Part shown: positions 13,155 to 20,808 of the stretch, one piece after another
Position numbering within the stretch: position 1 is the stretch's first letter
Layout: each line of letters starts with the position of its first letter
Origin: an uncultured archaeon
GTDB lineage: Archaea > Nanobdellota > Nanobdellia > Pacearchaeales > GW2011-AR1
Assembly: GCA_903873955.1 (NCBI GenBank)
Contig: CAIQQL010000104.1
Span: 1-25,127 of the forward strand
Direction: 5' to 3'
Length of the DNA stretch: 25,127 bases
Notes under the pieces: generated by a model
What the model was told of the DNA's origin: nothing
Seen by the model: only the letters and a program-made list of their open reading frames with translations
Database searches by the model: none
Position numbers and translations under genes: made by a program

Positions 13155-13732
13155 CCTATCGTCCGAATTATAAATTTAGTTATTCCAAGATCCAAATAGA
13201 TATTCACATAGGCACGTTCATGTTGCCCAGTAAGAGCATTCCACACCCCTTGAAGTCCTGATTTTATCGCATTAAAGTTACTAATAGTTAAATCAAGGGG
13301 AATATCCTGCTGTGAATAAGGACCAATGATAAAAAAACCAGTTTTGCCTTCAGCGATTTTTGTACTCCCATAATTTGCATCATAAGATAATCTAGTAAAA
13401 AGAATAGGAACAAAGGTAGGATTCTCTACGCGGATAGTAGTTGCAGCAGAAATCTTTGACAGGCTAGCATCTCCCTGAAAATTTGAGGCACTTGCGACGA
13501 TACTATCAAAAGATAGAACAGGGGTCAGTTGAGTCATGGCCCAGAAATCTAAAATAAAATAGATCACTAAAACCGCTAAAATAATTATTAAAACTGAACC
13601 CCTTCCTTTACTTGTGGATTGTCTTTCAAGCCCACGATTATAGGAGGATTCCTCCTGAAGTTGTGTGCCACAATGTGCACAAAAGTCATCAGACAAATTT
13701 ACCCGCTTTCCACATTTATGACAGAATGTCAT
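13151..13732 (-). CDS. Zinc ribbon - TM - LEA2/WHy-like domain protein
   Basis: 193 residues. N-terminal zinc ribbon C4-x2-C7 ... C18-x2-C21 (FCHKCGKRVNLSDDFCAHCG), a polar linker, one TM at about 46-66 (GSVLIIILAVLVIYFILDFW), then an ectodomain. The ectodomain has the WHy/LEA type 2 pattern: IRVENPTFVPILFTRLSYDA, a G-K/I-AEG strand, and SQQDIPLDLTI. The predicted topology is ribbon inside, LEA2 domain outside. The stop overlaps the ATG of the 543-aa gene (TCAT at 13151-13154), so the two are co-translated. LEA2 domains are common in archaeal membrane proteins, with poorly defined roles. Its pairing with a second zinc-ribbon membrane protein of opposite order suggests that the products work together. 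Confidence 0.7.
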   Translation of the reverse strand: MTFCHKCGKRVNLSDDFCAHCGTQLQEESSYNRGLERQSTSKGRGSVLIIILAVLVIYFILDFWAMTQLTPVLSFDSIVASASNFQGDASLSKISAATTIRVENPTFVPILFTRLSYDANYGSTKIAEGKTGFFIIGPYSQQDIPLDLTISNFNAIKSGLQGVWNALTGQHERAYVNIYLDLGITKFIIRTIG

Positions 13733-13845
13733 GTAAAACCCTGTAGATTAAAGGAGATTACAAACTTCTTAAAGGTTATTGCAATTCCCTAGGCGATACA
13801 TCACCCGCATGTATTATAGCTACGAGAATAAATAAACCTAGCCCG

Positions 13846-13910
13846 CCTCATATGAGGATTCTGAAAACATATAAGTATTACTCCCTGCATTTGTTTCTCA
13901 ATATCCTCAT
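13846..13910. other. Palindrome and inverted repeat between metK and zinc-ribbon operon
   Basis: CCTCATATGAGG (13846-13857) is a perfect 12-bp palindrome. ATGAGGAT (13852-13859) also pairs with ATCCTCAT (13903-13910), so three copies of one 6-mer lie in the 188-bp gap 13733-13920. Nothing else recognisable was seen there apart from a weak TATA-like CTTTAA for the 13732 gene. It could be a regulator site or an RNA structure. Confidence 0.4.
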
Positions 13911-13920
13911 AAATTCTACG

Positions 13921-15054
13921 TTAAGAAGAAAGGTCAATATTTTTTATTCTTTCCCAAGTGAAATCCGGATCATTTCTGCCGAAGTGCCCATAGCAAGCAG
14001 TCTTTTGATAGATAGGTCGTTTCAAGTCAAGTTCCTTAATGATCTCTGCAGGTTTTAATGGAAAATTCTTATTTATTATTTCATTTATGACATGTTCAGG
14101 CAGGTTATTTGTGCCAAAGTAGTTCACATATAAAGAGACAGGTTCTGCAATACCGATTGCATAAGCAATCTGAACTTCACATCGCTCTGCTAATTTTGAG
14201 GCCACAATATTTTTTGCAATAAACCTAGCCGCATAGGCACCAGACCTGTCAACTTTACTTGGGTCTTTACCAGAAAAACAACCGCCTCCATGCCTTCCAA
14301 ATCCTCCATAAGTATCCACGATTATTTTTCTTCCTGTCAAACCCGTATCCCCTTCAGGGCCACCTATCACAAATTTTCCTGTCGGATTTATATGATAGGT
14401 TGTATTTGCATCAAGATACCTGCCACAAACCGGTTTGATAACCTTGTCTATGAGCTCTTTTCTTATCCTTTCTAAAGGAACTTTTTCATCATGCTGAGTA
14501 GATAAAACAACCGTGCACACCCTTTTGGGTTTATCATTTTCATATTCAACAGAAACCTGACATTTTGAGTCGGGCTTGAGATAAGAGATTTCCTTCGATT
14601 TTCTTAACTGGGAAAGCTTTACCATTAGTTTATGAGATAAAACAATCGGGAGCGGCATAAATTCAGAAGTTTCATTCGTTGCATACCCGAACATGAGTCC
14701 CTGATCACCTGCCCCTTGCTCCTTACCCTCTTTACTATCAACGCCCAAAGCGATATCAGAAGACTGTTTAGACAAAAAGAGAAGGATATCGCAGTTTTGG
14801 GAATTGAACCCTTCTCCCGTATAACCTATCTCAGAAATCTTTTCTCTGGCTATTTTTTCTATGTCGACAGTTGCCTTACTGGTGACCTCTCCACCGATCA
14901 CCAAATGATTATTTTTTACAAAGCATTCTACGGCAACCCGACTTTCTATATCTTGTTCGAGAAAAGCGTCCAATATTGCATCAGATATCTGATCACATAA
15001 CTTATCCGGATGCCCCTCTCCTACAGACTCTGAACTAAAGATATACCCACTCAT
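13921..15054 (-). CDS. metK: S-adenosylmethionine synthetase, bacterial type
   Basis: 377 residues of the MetK family (COG0192). Motifs: SESVGEGHPDK with H15 and D17, GVDSKEGKEQGAGDQGLMFG (GAGDQG at 114-119), GGPEGDTGLTGRKIIVDTYG, and HGGGCFSGKDPSKVDRSGAY. It forms SAM from ATP and methionine, acting as a cytosolic tetramer. Archaea usually carry the distantly related MAT (COG1812), so this copy points to transfer from bacteria, as is seen in some DPANN genomes. The alanine usually found in the HGGGAFSGKD motif is cysteine here. A TATA box at 15076-15086 lies about 27 nt before the ATG. It is divergent from an HTH-CBS regulator, with a 20-bp palindrome between them. Confidence 0.95.
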   Translation of the reverse strand: MSGYIFSSESVGEGHPDKLCDQISDAILDAFLEQDIESRVAVECFVKNNHLVIGGEVTSKATVDIEKIAREKISEIGYTGEGFNSQNCDILLFLSKQSSDIALGVDSKEGKEQGAGDQGLMFGYATNETSEFMPLPIVLSHKLMVKLSQLRKSKEISYLKPDSKCQVSVEYENDKPKRVCTVVLSTQHDEKVPLERIRKELIDKVIKPVCGRYLDANTTYHINPTGKFVIGGPEGDTGLTGRKIIVDTYGGFGRHGGGCFSGKDPSKVDRSGAYAARFIAKNIVASKLAERCEVQIAYAIGIAEPVSLYVNYFGTNNLPEHVINEIINKNFPLKPAEIIKELDLKRPIYQKTACYGHFGRNDPDFTWERIKNIDLSS

Positions 15055-15075
15055 CTCTAATTAAAACTGATTATC

Positions 15076-15123
15076 TATAAATAATTTCTTGCAAATAATA
15101 TTCTTTTAAGAATATTTATATAT
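15076..15123. promoter_or_regulatory. Divergent metK / HTH-CBS promoters with a 20-bp palindromic operator
   Basis: AATATTCTT-TT-AAGAATATT at 15097-15116 is a perfect 9+2+9 inverted repeat. The metK TATA (minus) is at 15076-15086. The HTH-CBS TATA (plus, AATATTTATATAT) is at 15111-15123, so the palindrome overlaps the regulator's own TATA and lies just upstream of that of metK. This is a typical position for an autoregulated XRE-family operator. Confidence 0.65.
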
Positions 15124-15143
15124 CTTTAACATCATTGAGTGCG

Positions 15144-15689
15144 ATGGTGTTTGATATAACCCAGATTAAGAAAATCCGCAAACAACTCAATTTAACACAA
15201 AAAGAGTTCGCTCTGAAAGCAGGAATAAGCCAGAGCATGGTTGCCAAAGTAGAGTCGGGCAGACTTGACCCGACCTATTCCAAGGTTAAACAGATTGAGA
15301 ATGCTTTAGAGCAGTTGTCTAATCAACATGAAAAGCAAGCACACGACATCATGGTCAAGAACATATTCTCGGCAAGCCCAGAGATAGGAGTTTTGAAAAT
15401 AATTGACGTAATGCAGAAAAAAGCTATTTCTCAATTGCCCATCATTGAAAAGGAAAGAATTGTAGGGATTGTCACGGAAACATCCATTCTCAGCAAGAAC
15501 CTACAAGATATCAAGAACCTTCTAGCAAAAGACATCATGGATGAACCTCCTCCCATCATATCGAAGAACACCCGACTTGAGGTAATAACCCAGTTATTGA
15601 GGTTTTATTCCTGTATCCTTGTAAAAGAAAGAGGCAAGCTGATCGGTTTAATAACCCGATCAGATTTAGTTAAAAGTCTTGTAAGATAA
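15144..15689 (+). CDS. XRE-type HTH regulator with two CBS domains (COG3620)
   Basis: 181 residues from the ATG at 15144, chosen because the TATA box is about 26 nt upstream; a TTG at 15135 is an alternative. The N-terminal HTH_3 domain (about 5-60) shows IRKQLNLTQKEFALKAGISQ and SMVAKVESGRLDPTYSKVKQ. Two CBS motifs follow (about 70-115 and 125-178), including QLPIIEKERIVGIVTETSIL and ILVKERGKLIGLITRSDLVK. CBS pairs bind adenosyl ligands such as AMP, ATP or SAM. Divergent placement with metK and a shared palindrome suggest that it senses SAM or ATP and controls metK; that link is inference. Confidence 0.85.
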   Translation: MVFDITQIKKIRKQLNLTQKEFALKAGISQSMVAKVESGRLDPTYSKVKQIENALEQLSNQHEKQAHDIMVKNIFSASPEIGVLKIIDVMQKKAISQLPIIEKERIVGIVTETSILSKNLQDIKNLLAKDIMDEPPPIISKNTRLEVITQLLRFYSCILVKERGKLIGLITRSDLVKSLVR

Positions 15690-15807
15690 TTCAGAAAGAT
15701 TCAGGAAGGCTAATTCGTTTTTATAGTAGCAGTCTTTCTTCCTTGCAGCATAAACATACATATCAAAATATAACTATCTTTAAAAAATCCAAGGACCGAT
15801 TTATTCT

Positions 15808-17649
15808 ATGTCTCAAACAGTGGTAAGAGGTTACTCGCTGGTTTCTCAACAGATTCGCGAAAAGATCCGAAGAGGAGACCTTTCTGTGCCTGAAACAAAC
15901 CTCTCCCGAGATGAAAAGGGGTGGTTTAGAGAAACCGGATTAGAACAACGCATCCAACCTTCTTCATTTGAACCGACTCTCGGAACACAGGCGTTTGTGC
16001 TGGATATTGAACAACAGTCAGTCTTTGGTGTTGGCACCCATCAAACCGTTTATAGAGCTTTACTCCAGTTGCCGAGGAGACAACGGCCAGAGGTCGATAT
16101 CACTGGAGGTTTTGAGATGAAAATAGGATTCAATTATCTCCTCTCATTGAATGAACGAGTGACTTTAAGAAAAGATGAACATCTGGAGTCATCTCCAAAG
16201 AGCAGCAGCGGCAGGCTCTTACCCATTGTCCGTATGCTTGCAGACTATAGCCCCTCCTTTGATGAATGCCATTACCAACATGCACAAGGCGTGCCGCTGC
16301 AGACCTGGCTGCTGGTACAGCCAACTGCCTTCAACCTCATCGTCCATCCTGGATTGACCCTAAACCAACTGAAATTTTCCGTAGGAAAAGATGTCTCTTT
16401 GACCCAATCTGAATTGATGGCTGAATTATCGAAAAATCCTCTGCTCCAGATAAAAGGAGAGCAGGGAAGGCTGCGTCCAGCTTCGCCAATCGTCATCGAC
16501 GATGGCATGCAAATAAGCCTGGATCTAACCGGAGAGCACACCTCTGGAATTGTTGCGTTAAGGGCGAGGAGAAATCCAGAGCCCATTGACATGTCCAGAG
16601 TCAAGTTTTATGATGCGGAAGATTTTTTCGAGCCTGTTGAGCTCAAGGATGGGAAAATCAAGCTCCATGGAGGCGAGAGATATCTGCTTGCATCAAGAGG
16701 GGTGCTCACCATCCCTGCACATCTTAATGCGAAGCTGAGAAGACATTATGGGACTGGAATTCGAGGAACGTGGGACGAAGCAGGCTTCATCGACAATGGA
16801 TTTCGAGGAGACCTTGTATTTGAAGGTAGTTTCAATGAGGCTGGGGGAGTAACCCTTGAAGCAAGAGATGCGCGTCCGGTGAGCTGTCTTGAATTCTTCA
16901 GGGTCGCAGAAACTCCCGACAAGGTTTATGGTAAGGGTATTGGCTCAAATTACCAAGGCCAGCTAGGCCCAAGGGTATCAAAACATTTCAGATCTTTTGA
17001 TTATACTCATGCCGCAAGGAACTATAGAAAACTAAACAGGGACGTCTTGACCCATGATGCCAAGGTCCTAACAAGATTCCGTTCAACTCGAGAAGGATTT
17101 GAACCCCTGAGACCGGATGTTGCTCAAGAGCTTATCGAGGAAATAGAACAAAAAGGTTTCTTTCATTCACGATATGATTGCGAAGAAGACCAACAGGCCT
17201 TGCAAATCCTCCCCTATGCATTGATTTTCGGGAAGCATGACCGCATTTTCACGTATGTCCGTGCAAGCAATATCCAAGATTATGGAGAATCAAGGCTGTT
17301 TGGGAAGTACTCCATAGGTCTTGGGGGCCATATAATAAGAAAGGACGGGCCCGCATTTGTCAATGCATGCTTGACAAGAGAGGTGACCCAGGAAGAGGTT
17401 TCTATTCGAGGAAAACTCTCAAGATTCCATTTGGCCGGAACGCTCATGGCCTATGACACCCCGGTTGACAAAGTACATTTTGGGTTAGTGTATACTGCCC
17501 ACCTTGATGGGAACATTTTGCTCAAAGAATCGTCCATCACCTCCTGCGGTATGAGACCATTATCAGAAATTGTTAGACAGCAAGAGAAATTTGAAACCTG
17601 GAGCAGAAAACTTATCCCCTTCCTCCCGGACCTTTCAAGAAGGCACTAA
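15808..17649 (+). CDS. dCTP deaminase (PF06559-like, tandem) fused to a degenerate Nudix domain
   Basis: 613 residues. Residues 1-370 hold two dUTPase/Dcd-fold halves. The first has SSPKSSSGRLLPIVRMLAD (128-146), the Ser/Arg signature of the deaminase trimer. The second has GTWDEAGFIDNGFRGDLVFE (320-339), including the glutamate expected to activate water. The half closes with the VSCLEFFRV strand. Residues about 420-613 resemble the Nudix family COG4112: LPYALIFGKHDRIFTYVRAS, KYSIGLGGHI, then REVTQEE. The Nudix box is irregular: D513 replaces the first Glu and the spacing to R524-E525 is longer than usual. The protein could make dUMP from dCTP and clear a nucleotide by-product. A TATA box near 15775-15788 supports the start. 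Confidence 0.8.
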   Translation: MSQTVVRGYSLVSQQIREKIRRGDLSVPETNLSRDEKGWFRETGLEQRIQPSSFEPTLGTQAFVLDIEQQSVFGVGTHQTVYRALLQLPRRQRPEVDITGGFEMKIGFNYLLSLNERVTLRKDEHLESSPKSSSGRLLPIVRMLADYSPSFDECHYQHAQGVPLQTWLLVQPTAFNLIVHPGLTLNQLKFSVGKDVSLTQSELMAELSKNPLLQIKGEQGRLRPASPIVIDDGMQISLDLTGEHTSGIVALRARRNPEPIDMSRVKFYDAEDFFEPVELKDGKIKLHGGERYLLASRGVLTIPAHLNAKLRRHYGTGIRGTWDEAGFIDNGFRGDLVFEGSFNEAGGVTLEARDARPVSCLEFFRVAETPDKVYGKGIGSNYQGQLGPRVSKHFRSFDYTHAARNYRKLNRDVLTHDAKVLTRFRSTREGFEPLRPDVAQELIEEIEQKGFFHSRYDCEEDQQALQILPYALIFGKHDRIFTYVRASNIQDYGESRLFGKYSIGLGGHIIRKDGPAFVNACLTREVTQEEVSIRGKLSRFHLAGTLMAYDTPVDKVHFGLVYTAHLDGNILLKESSITSCGMRPLSEIVRQQEKFETWSRKLIPFLPDLSRRH

Positions 17650-17704
17650 ACTTGACACTATTAGCTTCGACAATATTTTTATAGAGATTATTACATAACA
17701 TTTC

Positions 17705-18460
17705 ATGGAACAAAAAGCCACATTTATTGATGCCCATTGCCATATTGACATGTGCAAGACACCTGTCCAGGACATCATCAGTCATGCAACCCAGGCAGGC
17801 GTCGGAATCATGATAACCCAAGGAGTGAATCCTGCTTCAAATCGAAAAGCGCTCAGTCTTGCCACGAAGTATCCCCAAATCAAAGTTGCGTTGGGTCTTT
17901 ATCCCATTGACGCACTAGCCCTTTCTGATGAGGAAACAGAGCAGGAACTCTCGTTCATACGCGACCATAAATCAGATATTTTCGCCATAGGTGAAGTGGG
18001 AATGGACTTCAAAGAAGATCTGGCCCAACATGCCCGCCAGGAACAGATCTTCAGGAAAATCATTGCGCTAGCCCAGGAACTGGACAAACCCGTCATTGTA
18101 CATTCGCGCAAAGCTGAAAGTGCCTGTGTGACGATCCTAACCGAGATGCATGCGAAGAAAGTCATCATGCACTGTTTTTCGGGGAAATTCTCCCTGATAA
18201 AAACGGTTGTGGAAAACAACTGGACCCTGACCATCCCGACAAACGTCAAGAACAGCGAGCATTTCCAAAAAATGATCGAAGCCGTCCCACTTACTCAACT
18301 CCTTTGCGAGACCGACTCCCCGTATTTACATCCTGATAAGCTCCCAGACAATGAACCGGCAAATGTCCTTGCCTCATATGAAAAGATTGCTGAGATAAAG
18401 AAAGAAAGCATTGAGCAGGTAAAAAACCAGCTCTTTGAGAACTATAGTAGACTAGTCTAA
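17705..18460 (+). CDS. tatD: TatD-family metal-dependent hydrolase/DNase
   Basis: 251 residues, normal family length. Metal-binding motifs in order: IDAHCHIDM (N-terminal HxH), AIGEVGMDF (Glu ligand), PVIVHSRKAE, VIMHCFSGKFSL, and CETDSPYLHP (Asp ligand). The TIM-barrel amidohydrolase fold acts on DNA or D-aminoacyl-tRNA in characterised members, in the cytosol. A TATA-like sequence at 17671-17682 precedes the ATG. It is convergent with secE, 9 bp apart. One histidine of the usual GxHP motif reads GLYPID here instead of GxHPH, a substitution also seen in archaeal members; activity is likely retained. Confidence 0.92.
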   Translation: MEQKATFIDAHCHIDMCKTPVQDIISHATQAGVGIMITQGVNPASNRKALSLATKYPQIKVALGLYPIDALALSDEETEQELSFIRDHKSDIFAIGEVGMDFKEDLAQHARQEQIFRKIIALAQELDKPVIVHSRKAESACVTILTEMHAKKVIMHCFSGKFSLIKTVVENNWTLTIPTNVKNSEHFQKMIEAVPLTQLLCETDSPYLHPDKLPDNEPANVLASYEKIAEIKKESIEQVKNQLFENYSRLV

Positions 18461-18469
18461 CCTCTGCCC

Positions 18470-18664
18470 CTAGGGCATGATAAAAGTCAATAAGTCAGAG
18501 ATAAGGAACCCTAAAGCACCAATCACCAGAAGACCAATCGCAGAAACTTTTGCAATGGCCTTAAACTCATCCATGCTCGGTTTTCTTAACACCAGCCAAA
18601 CCCGTTTTGACTGTATAGAAAATGATTTTATTCTCGTGAAAGCTGTGACTTTATCCTCTTCCAT
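18470..18664 (-). CDS. secE: Preprotein translocase subunit SecE (Sec61 gamma)
   Basis: 64 residues, the archaeal single-TM type. An amphipathic N-terminal helix (SIQSKRVWLVLRKPSMDEFK) is followed by one TM, IAKVSAIGLLVIGALGFLIS. SecE clamps SecY in the Sec translocon. The TATA box is at 18684-18695, 26 nt before the ATG. In many archaea secE lies between ftsZ and spt5; here a methyltransferase gene intervenes and no spt5 follows. Confidence 0.92.
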   Translation of the reverse strand: MEEDKVTAFTRIKSFSIQSKRVWLVLRKPSMDEFKAIAKVSAIGLLVIGALGFLISDLLTFIMP

Positions 18665-18745
18665 GGTTTATGTACGTAAGAACGGTTTTTAAAAGTAACG
18701 GTATTTAAAAGAGGAGGATTACACTCAGAGTTTGCCTAAGATCAC

Positions 18746-19546
18746 CTACAATCCTGCTTCCTCACAAAAAGCCAAAAGACGAGCATCACACAATTTTATT
18801 GCATGCATGAGAAATAGTGAATCGGGTGCCAGAGAAGTTTTTACTGCAAATCCCTCATTATGCAACTCGTCTTTTACTTCATGGACAGCATAAGCCGCCA
18901 TCTTGGAAAGGACCGACGCTGTTTCGATGGCTTGCGTCCCTGAAAAAGCATTATGCTTTTCAAGAAAGGAGTGTAAACCCTGTTCACCCGTCTCTCTGAT
19001 CATACGAAAATAATGTGCACAGGCCATGATGAATTTAGCATCCATCTCGCTCCTGTTAAAATCATGAACAAGAAAGAAACCATGTTTTTTGAGGCTTAAG
19101 GAAACGTTCCTTACTGCCCCTTCAAGATCGTTAAAATGATGCAATGCGTCGACACAGGTCACTGCCCTTGCCGCATTTTGATACGCTGAAAGATTGAGGA
19201 CATCTCCTACCTTGAACTCTAAATTCGATATATTCCGATAATTAGCCTTTGCGCAGTCAATTGCTTTGTGACTGTTGTCTATTCCAATCACTGAACTTTC
19301 AGGAAAGACTTTTGATAACTGATACGTAAACCCTCCTGCACCACATCCGACGTCGATCACAATCCCGTCAGGAACCTCGACCTGCAATAACCCTCCAAAC
19401 CACCCCATCATCCCTTTTAATCCCCTGGCTGCACGAAAGTCATCTTCAGCAATGCTAGGATAGATCTTTGCATGCCTGTCCAAATACCCCTGCTCAAGCC
19501 GCGCATCGATAAGTTCAGGAACCCTTTTGTAGGCAGGGAGAATCAT
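18746..19546 (-). CDS. Class I SAM-dependent methyltransferase
   Basis: 266 residues. Rossmann methyltransferase motifs: IVIDVGCGAGGFTYQLSKVF (motif I, SAM binding), SSVIGIDNSHKAIDCAKANY (motif II, acidic residue after strand 2), LEFKVGDVLNLSAYQNAARA, and TCVDALHHFNDLEGAVRNVS (motif IV). An N-terminal helical region and a C-terminal alpha segment flank the core. The substrate is not evident; the HHF motif is typical of small-molecule or lipid methyltransferases. Its position between ftsZ and secE interrupts an otherwise common archaeal gene pair. It may be read from the ftsZ promoter, since ftsZ ends 68 nt upstream on the same strand. Confidence 0.85.
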   Translation of the reverse strand: MILPAYKRVPELIDARLEQGYLDRHAKIYPSIAEDDFRAARGLKGMMGWFGGLLQVEVPDGIVIDVGCGAGGFTYQLSKVFPESSVIGIDNSHKAIDCAKANYRNISNLEFKVGDVLNLSAYQNAARAVTCVDALHHFNDLEGAVRNVSLSLKKHGFFLVHDFNRSEMDAKFIMACAHYFRMIRETGEQGLHSFLEKHNAFSGTQAIETASVLSKMAAYAVHEVKDELHNEGFAVKTSLAPDSLFLMHAIKLCDARLLAFCEEAGL

Positions 19547-19614
19547 TCGTCTACGAAAAAGAAGACACTTTTAATAGATAATGTTAACCCAAGCTATAGA
19601 TTGAAAAAACAGGA

Positions 19615-20700
19615 TTATTTCTTCAAGAAATCAATACCGAGCTCTTCTTCAAGCTCCCGCTGTTCATTCGTCTCAAGATCAGTAGAGGACCCTAAGATCT
19701 GTGAGCTTTTAACACCGGTGACAATGAGCAACACTTTCATGGACTTGTCCATGTCCGGTGCAATTTGCGCCCCTGAGATGATCTTTGCATCTGGAGCCAC
19801 CTTGTTACCTATTACTTCCATCACCTGCCGATACTCATCTAAGGACATGTCAGGACCTCCGATGATGTTGACCAATACTCCTGAAGCGTTTGTAGTATCC
19901 ACATCCAAAAGAGGGTTGTTGATTGCCTTTTCCACTGCATCTCTTGCCCGGTCCGGAGAATCTGACTCTCCAATGCCGATAAGAGAGACACCTCCATTTG
20001 CCATCACTGCCTTGATGTCTGCAAAATCCAGATTCACGAGTCCGGCTTTCGTTACAAGTTCAGTTATACCTTTGACAGAGTTGGTCAATATTTCATCAGC
20101 TACTTTAAAGGCAGTATGGATTGGCAATTCTGGGGCAATTTCAAGAAGCTTGTCATTTGGAATGACGATTAAGGTGTCAGTCACCGCGACCATCTTATCA
20201 AGACCATATTGCGCATTCTCTATCCTTTTCTGACCCTCTACGGTAAACGGAAGCGTCACAACCCCGATAGTAAGGGCACCAAGCTTTTTGGCAATCTCTG
20301 CAACCACGGGAGCCGCTCCCGTACCCGTCCCTCCCCCGAGACCGCACGTGATAAAAACCATGTCAACATCACCAAGTTTCTTTCTTATTTCCATCTCAGA
20401 TTCACGAGCAGCCTGCTCACCTATTTTTGGATTGCTTCCTGCACCCAGACCATGGGTGAGTTCTCGGCCAATCAGGATCTTTTCATCAACATTTGAATAC
20501 AGAAGATCCTGGGCATCGGTATTGATTGCAAAAATCTCACAACCCTTGATGCCTATCTCCTTCATACGAGAAACCGAGTTGCCACCTCCACCGCCACAAC
20601 CAATTACCTTGATTCTGGCCCCCTGTTTTTTAAGAATATCCTCTAATTCCTTGTCAATCTCATGAGATACTACACCTACTTTTTCAAAGACATTAGCCAT
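19615..20700 (-). CDS. ftsZ: Cell division GTPase FtsZ
   Basis: 361 residues from the ATG at 20698-20700. A longer in-frame start at 20745 is rejected because the TATA box at 20721-20730 lies 26 nt before 20700 and would fall inside the longer gene. GTP-binding G-box GCGGGGGNSVSRM, tubulin signature GGGTGTGAAPVVAEI, and the T7 loop NLDFADIKAVMANGGVSLIG with the catalytic aspartate are present. The short C-terminal tail ends EEELGIDFLKK, a hydrophobic-charged peptide of the kind that binds SepF or other anchors. FtsZ polymerises into the division ring. Only one ftsZ is seen in this window; some archaea have two. Confidence 0.96.
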   Translation of the reverse strand: MANVFEKVGVVSHEIDKELEDILKKQGARIKVIGCGGGGGNSVSRMKEIGIKGCEIFAINTDAQDLLYSNVDEKILIGRELTHGLGAGSNPKIGEQAARESEMEIRKKLGDVDMVFITCGLGGGTGTGAAPVVAEIAKKLGALTIGVVTLPFTVEGQKRIENAQYGLDKMVAVTDTLIVIPNDKLLEIAPELPIHTAFKVADEILTNSVKGITELVTKAGLVNLDFADIKAVMANGGVSLIGIGESDSPDRARDAVEKAINNPLLDVDTTNASGVLVNIIGGPDMSLDEYRQVMEVIGNKVAPDAKIISGAQIAPDMDKSMKVLLIVTGVKSSQILGSSTDLETNEQRELEEELGIDFLKK

Positions 20701-20720
20701 AGCCGTTTTACGTAAGTCGC

Positions 20721-20730
20721 ATTTATAAGG
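20721..20730 (-). promoter_or_regulatory. TATA box of ftsZ
   Basis: Minus-strand CCTTATAAAT, centre 26 nt before the ATG at 20700. It indicates a leaderless ftsZ message and fixes the start. Confidence 0.6.
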
Positions 20731-20808
20731 ATTGTTGTTCCTCAAGGCAAAAATAACTTTTATTTTGTTTTATTACGAAAAAAAAGATCAAAGAATGACC
20801 TGAACAGA

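Noticed and set aside
15055..15143. SAM riboswitch before metK
   Set aside because: The metK leader is too short (TATA about 27 nt before the ATG), and no SAM-I/II/III fold is possible.
20701..20745. Longer FtsZ N-terminus
   Set aside because: The TATA box lies inside this stretch, and the sequence MRNNNPYKCDLRKTA has no FtsZ character.
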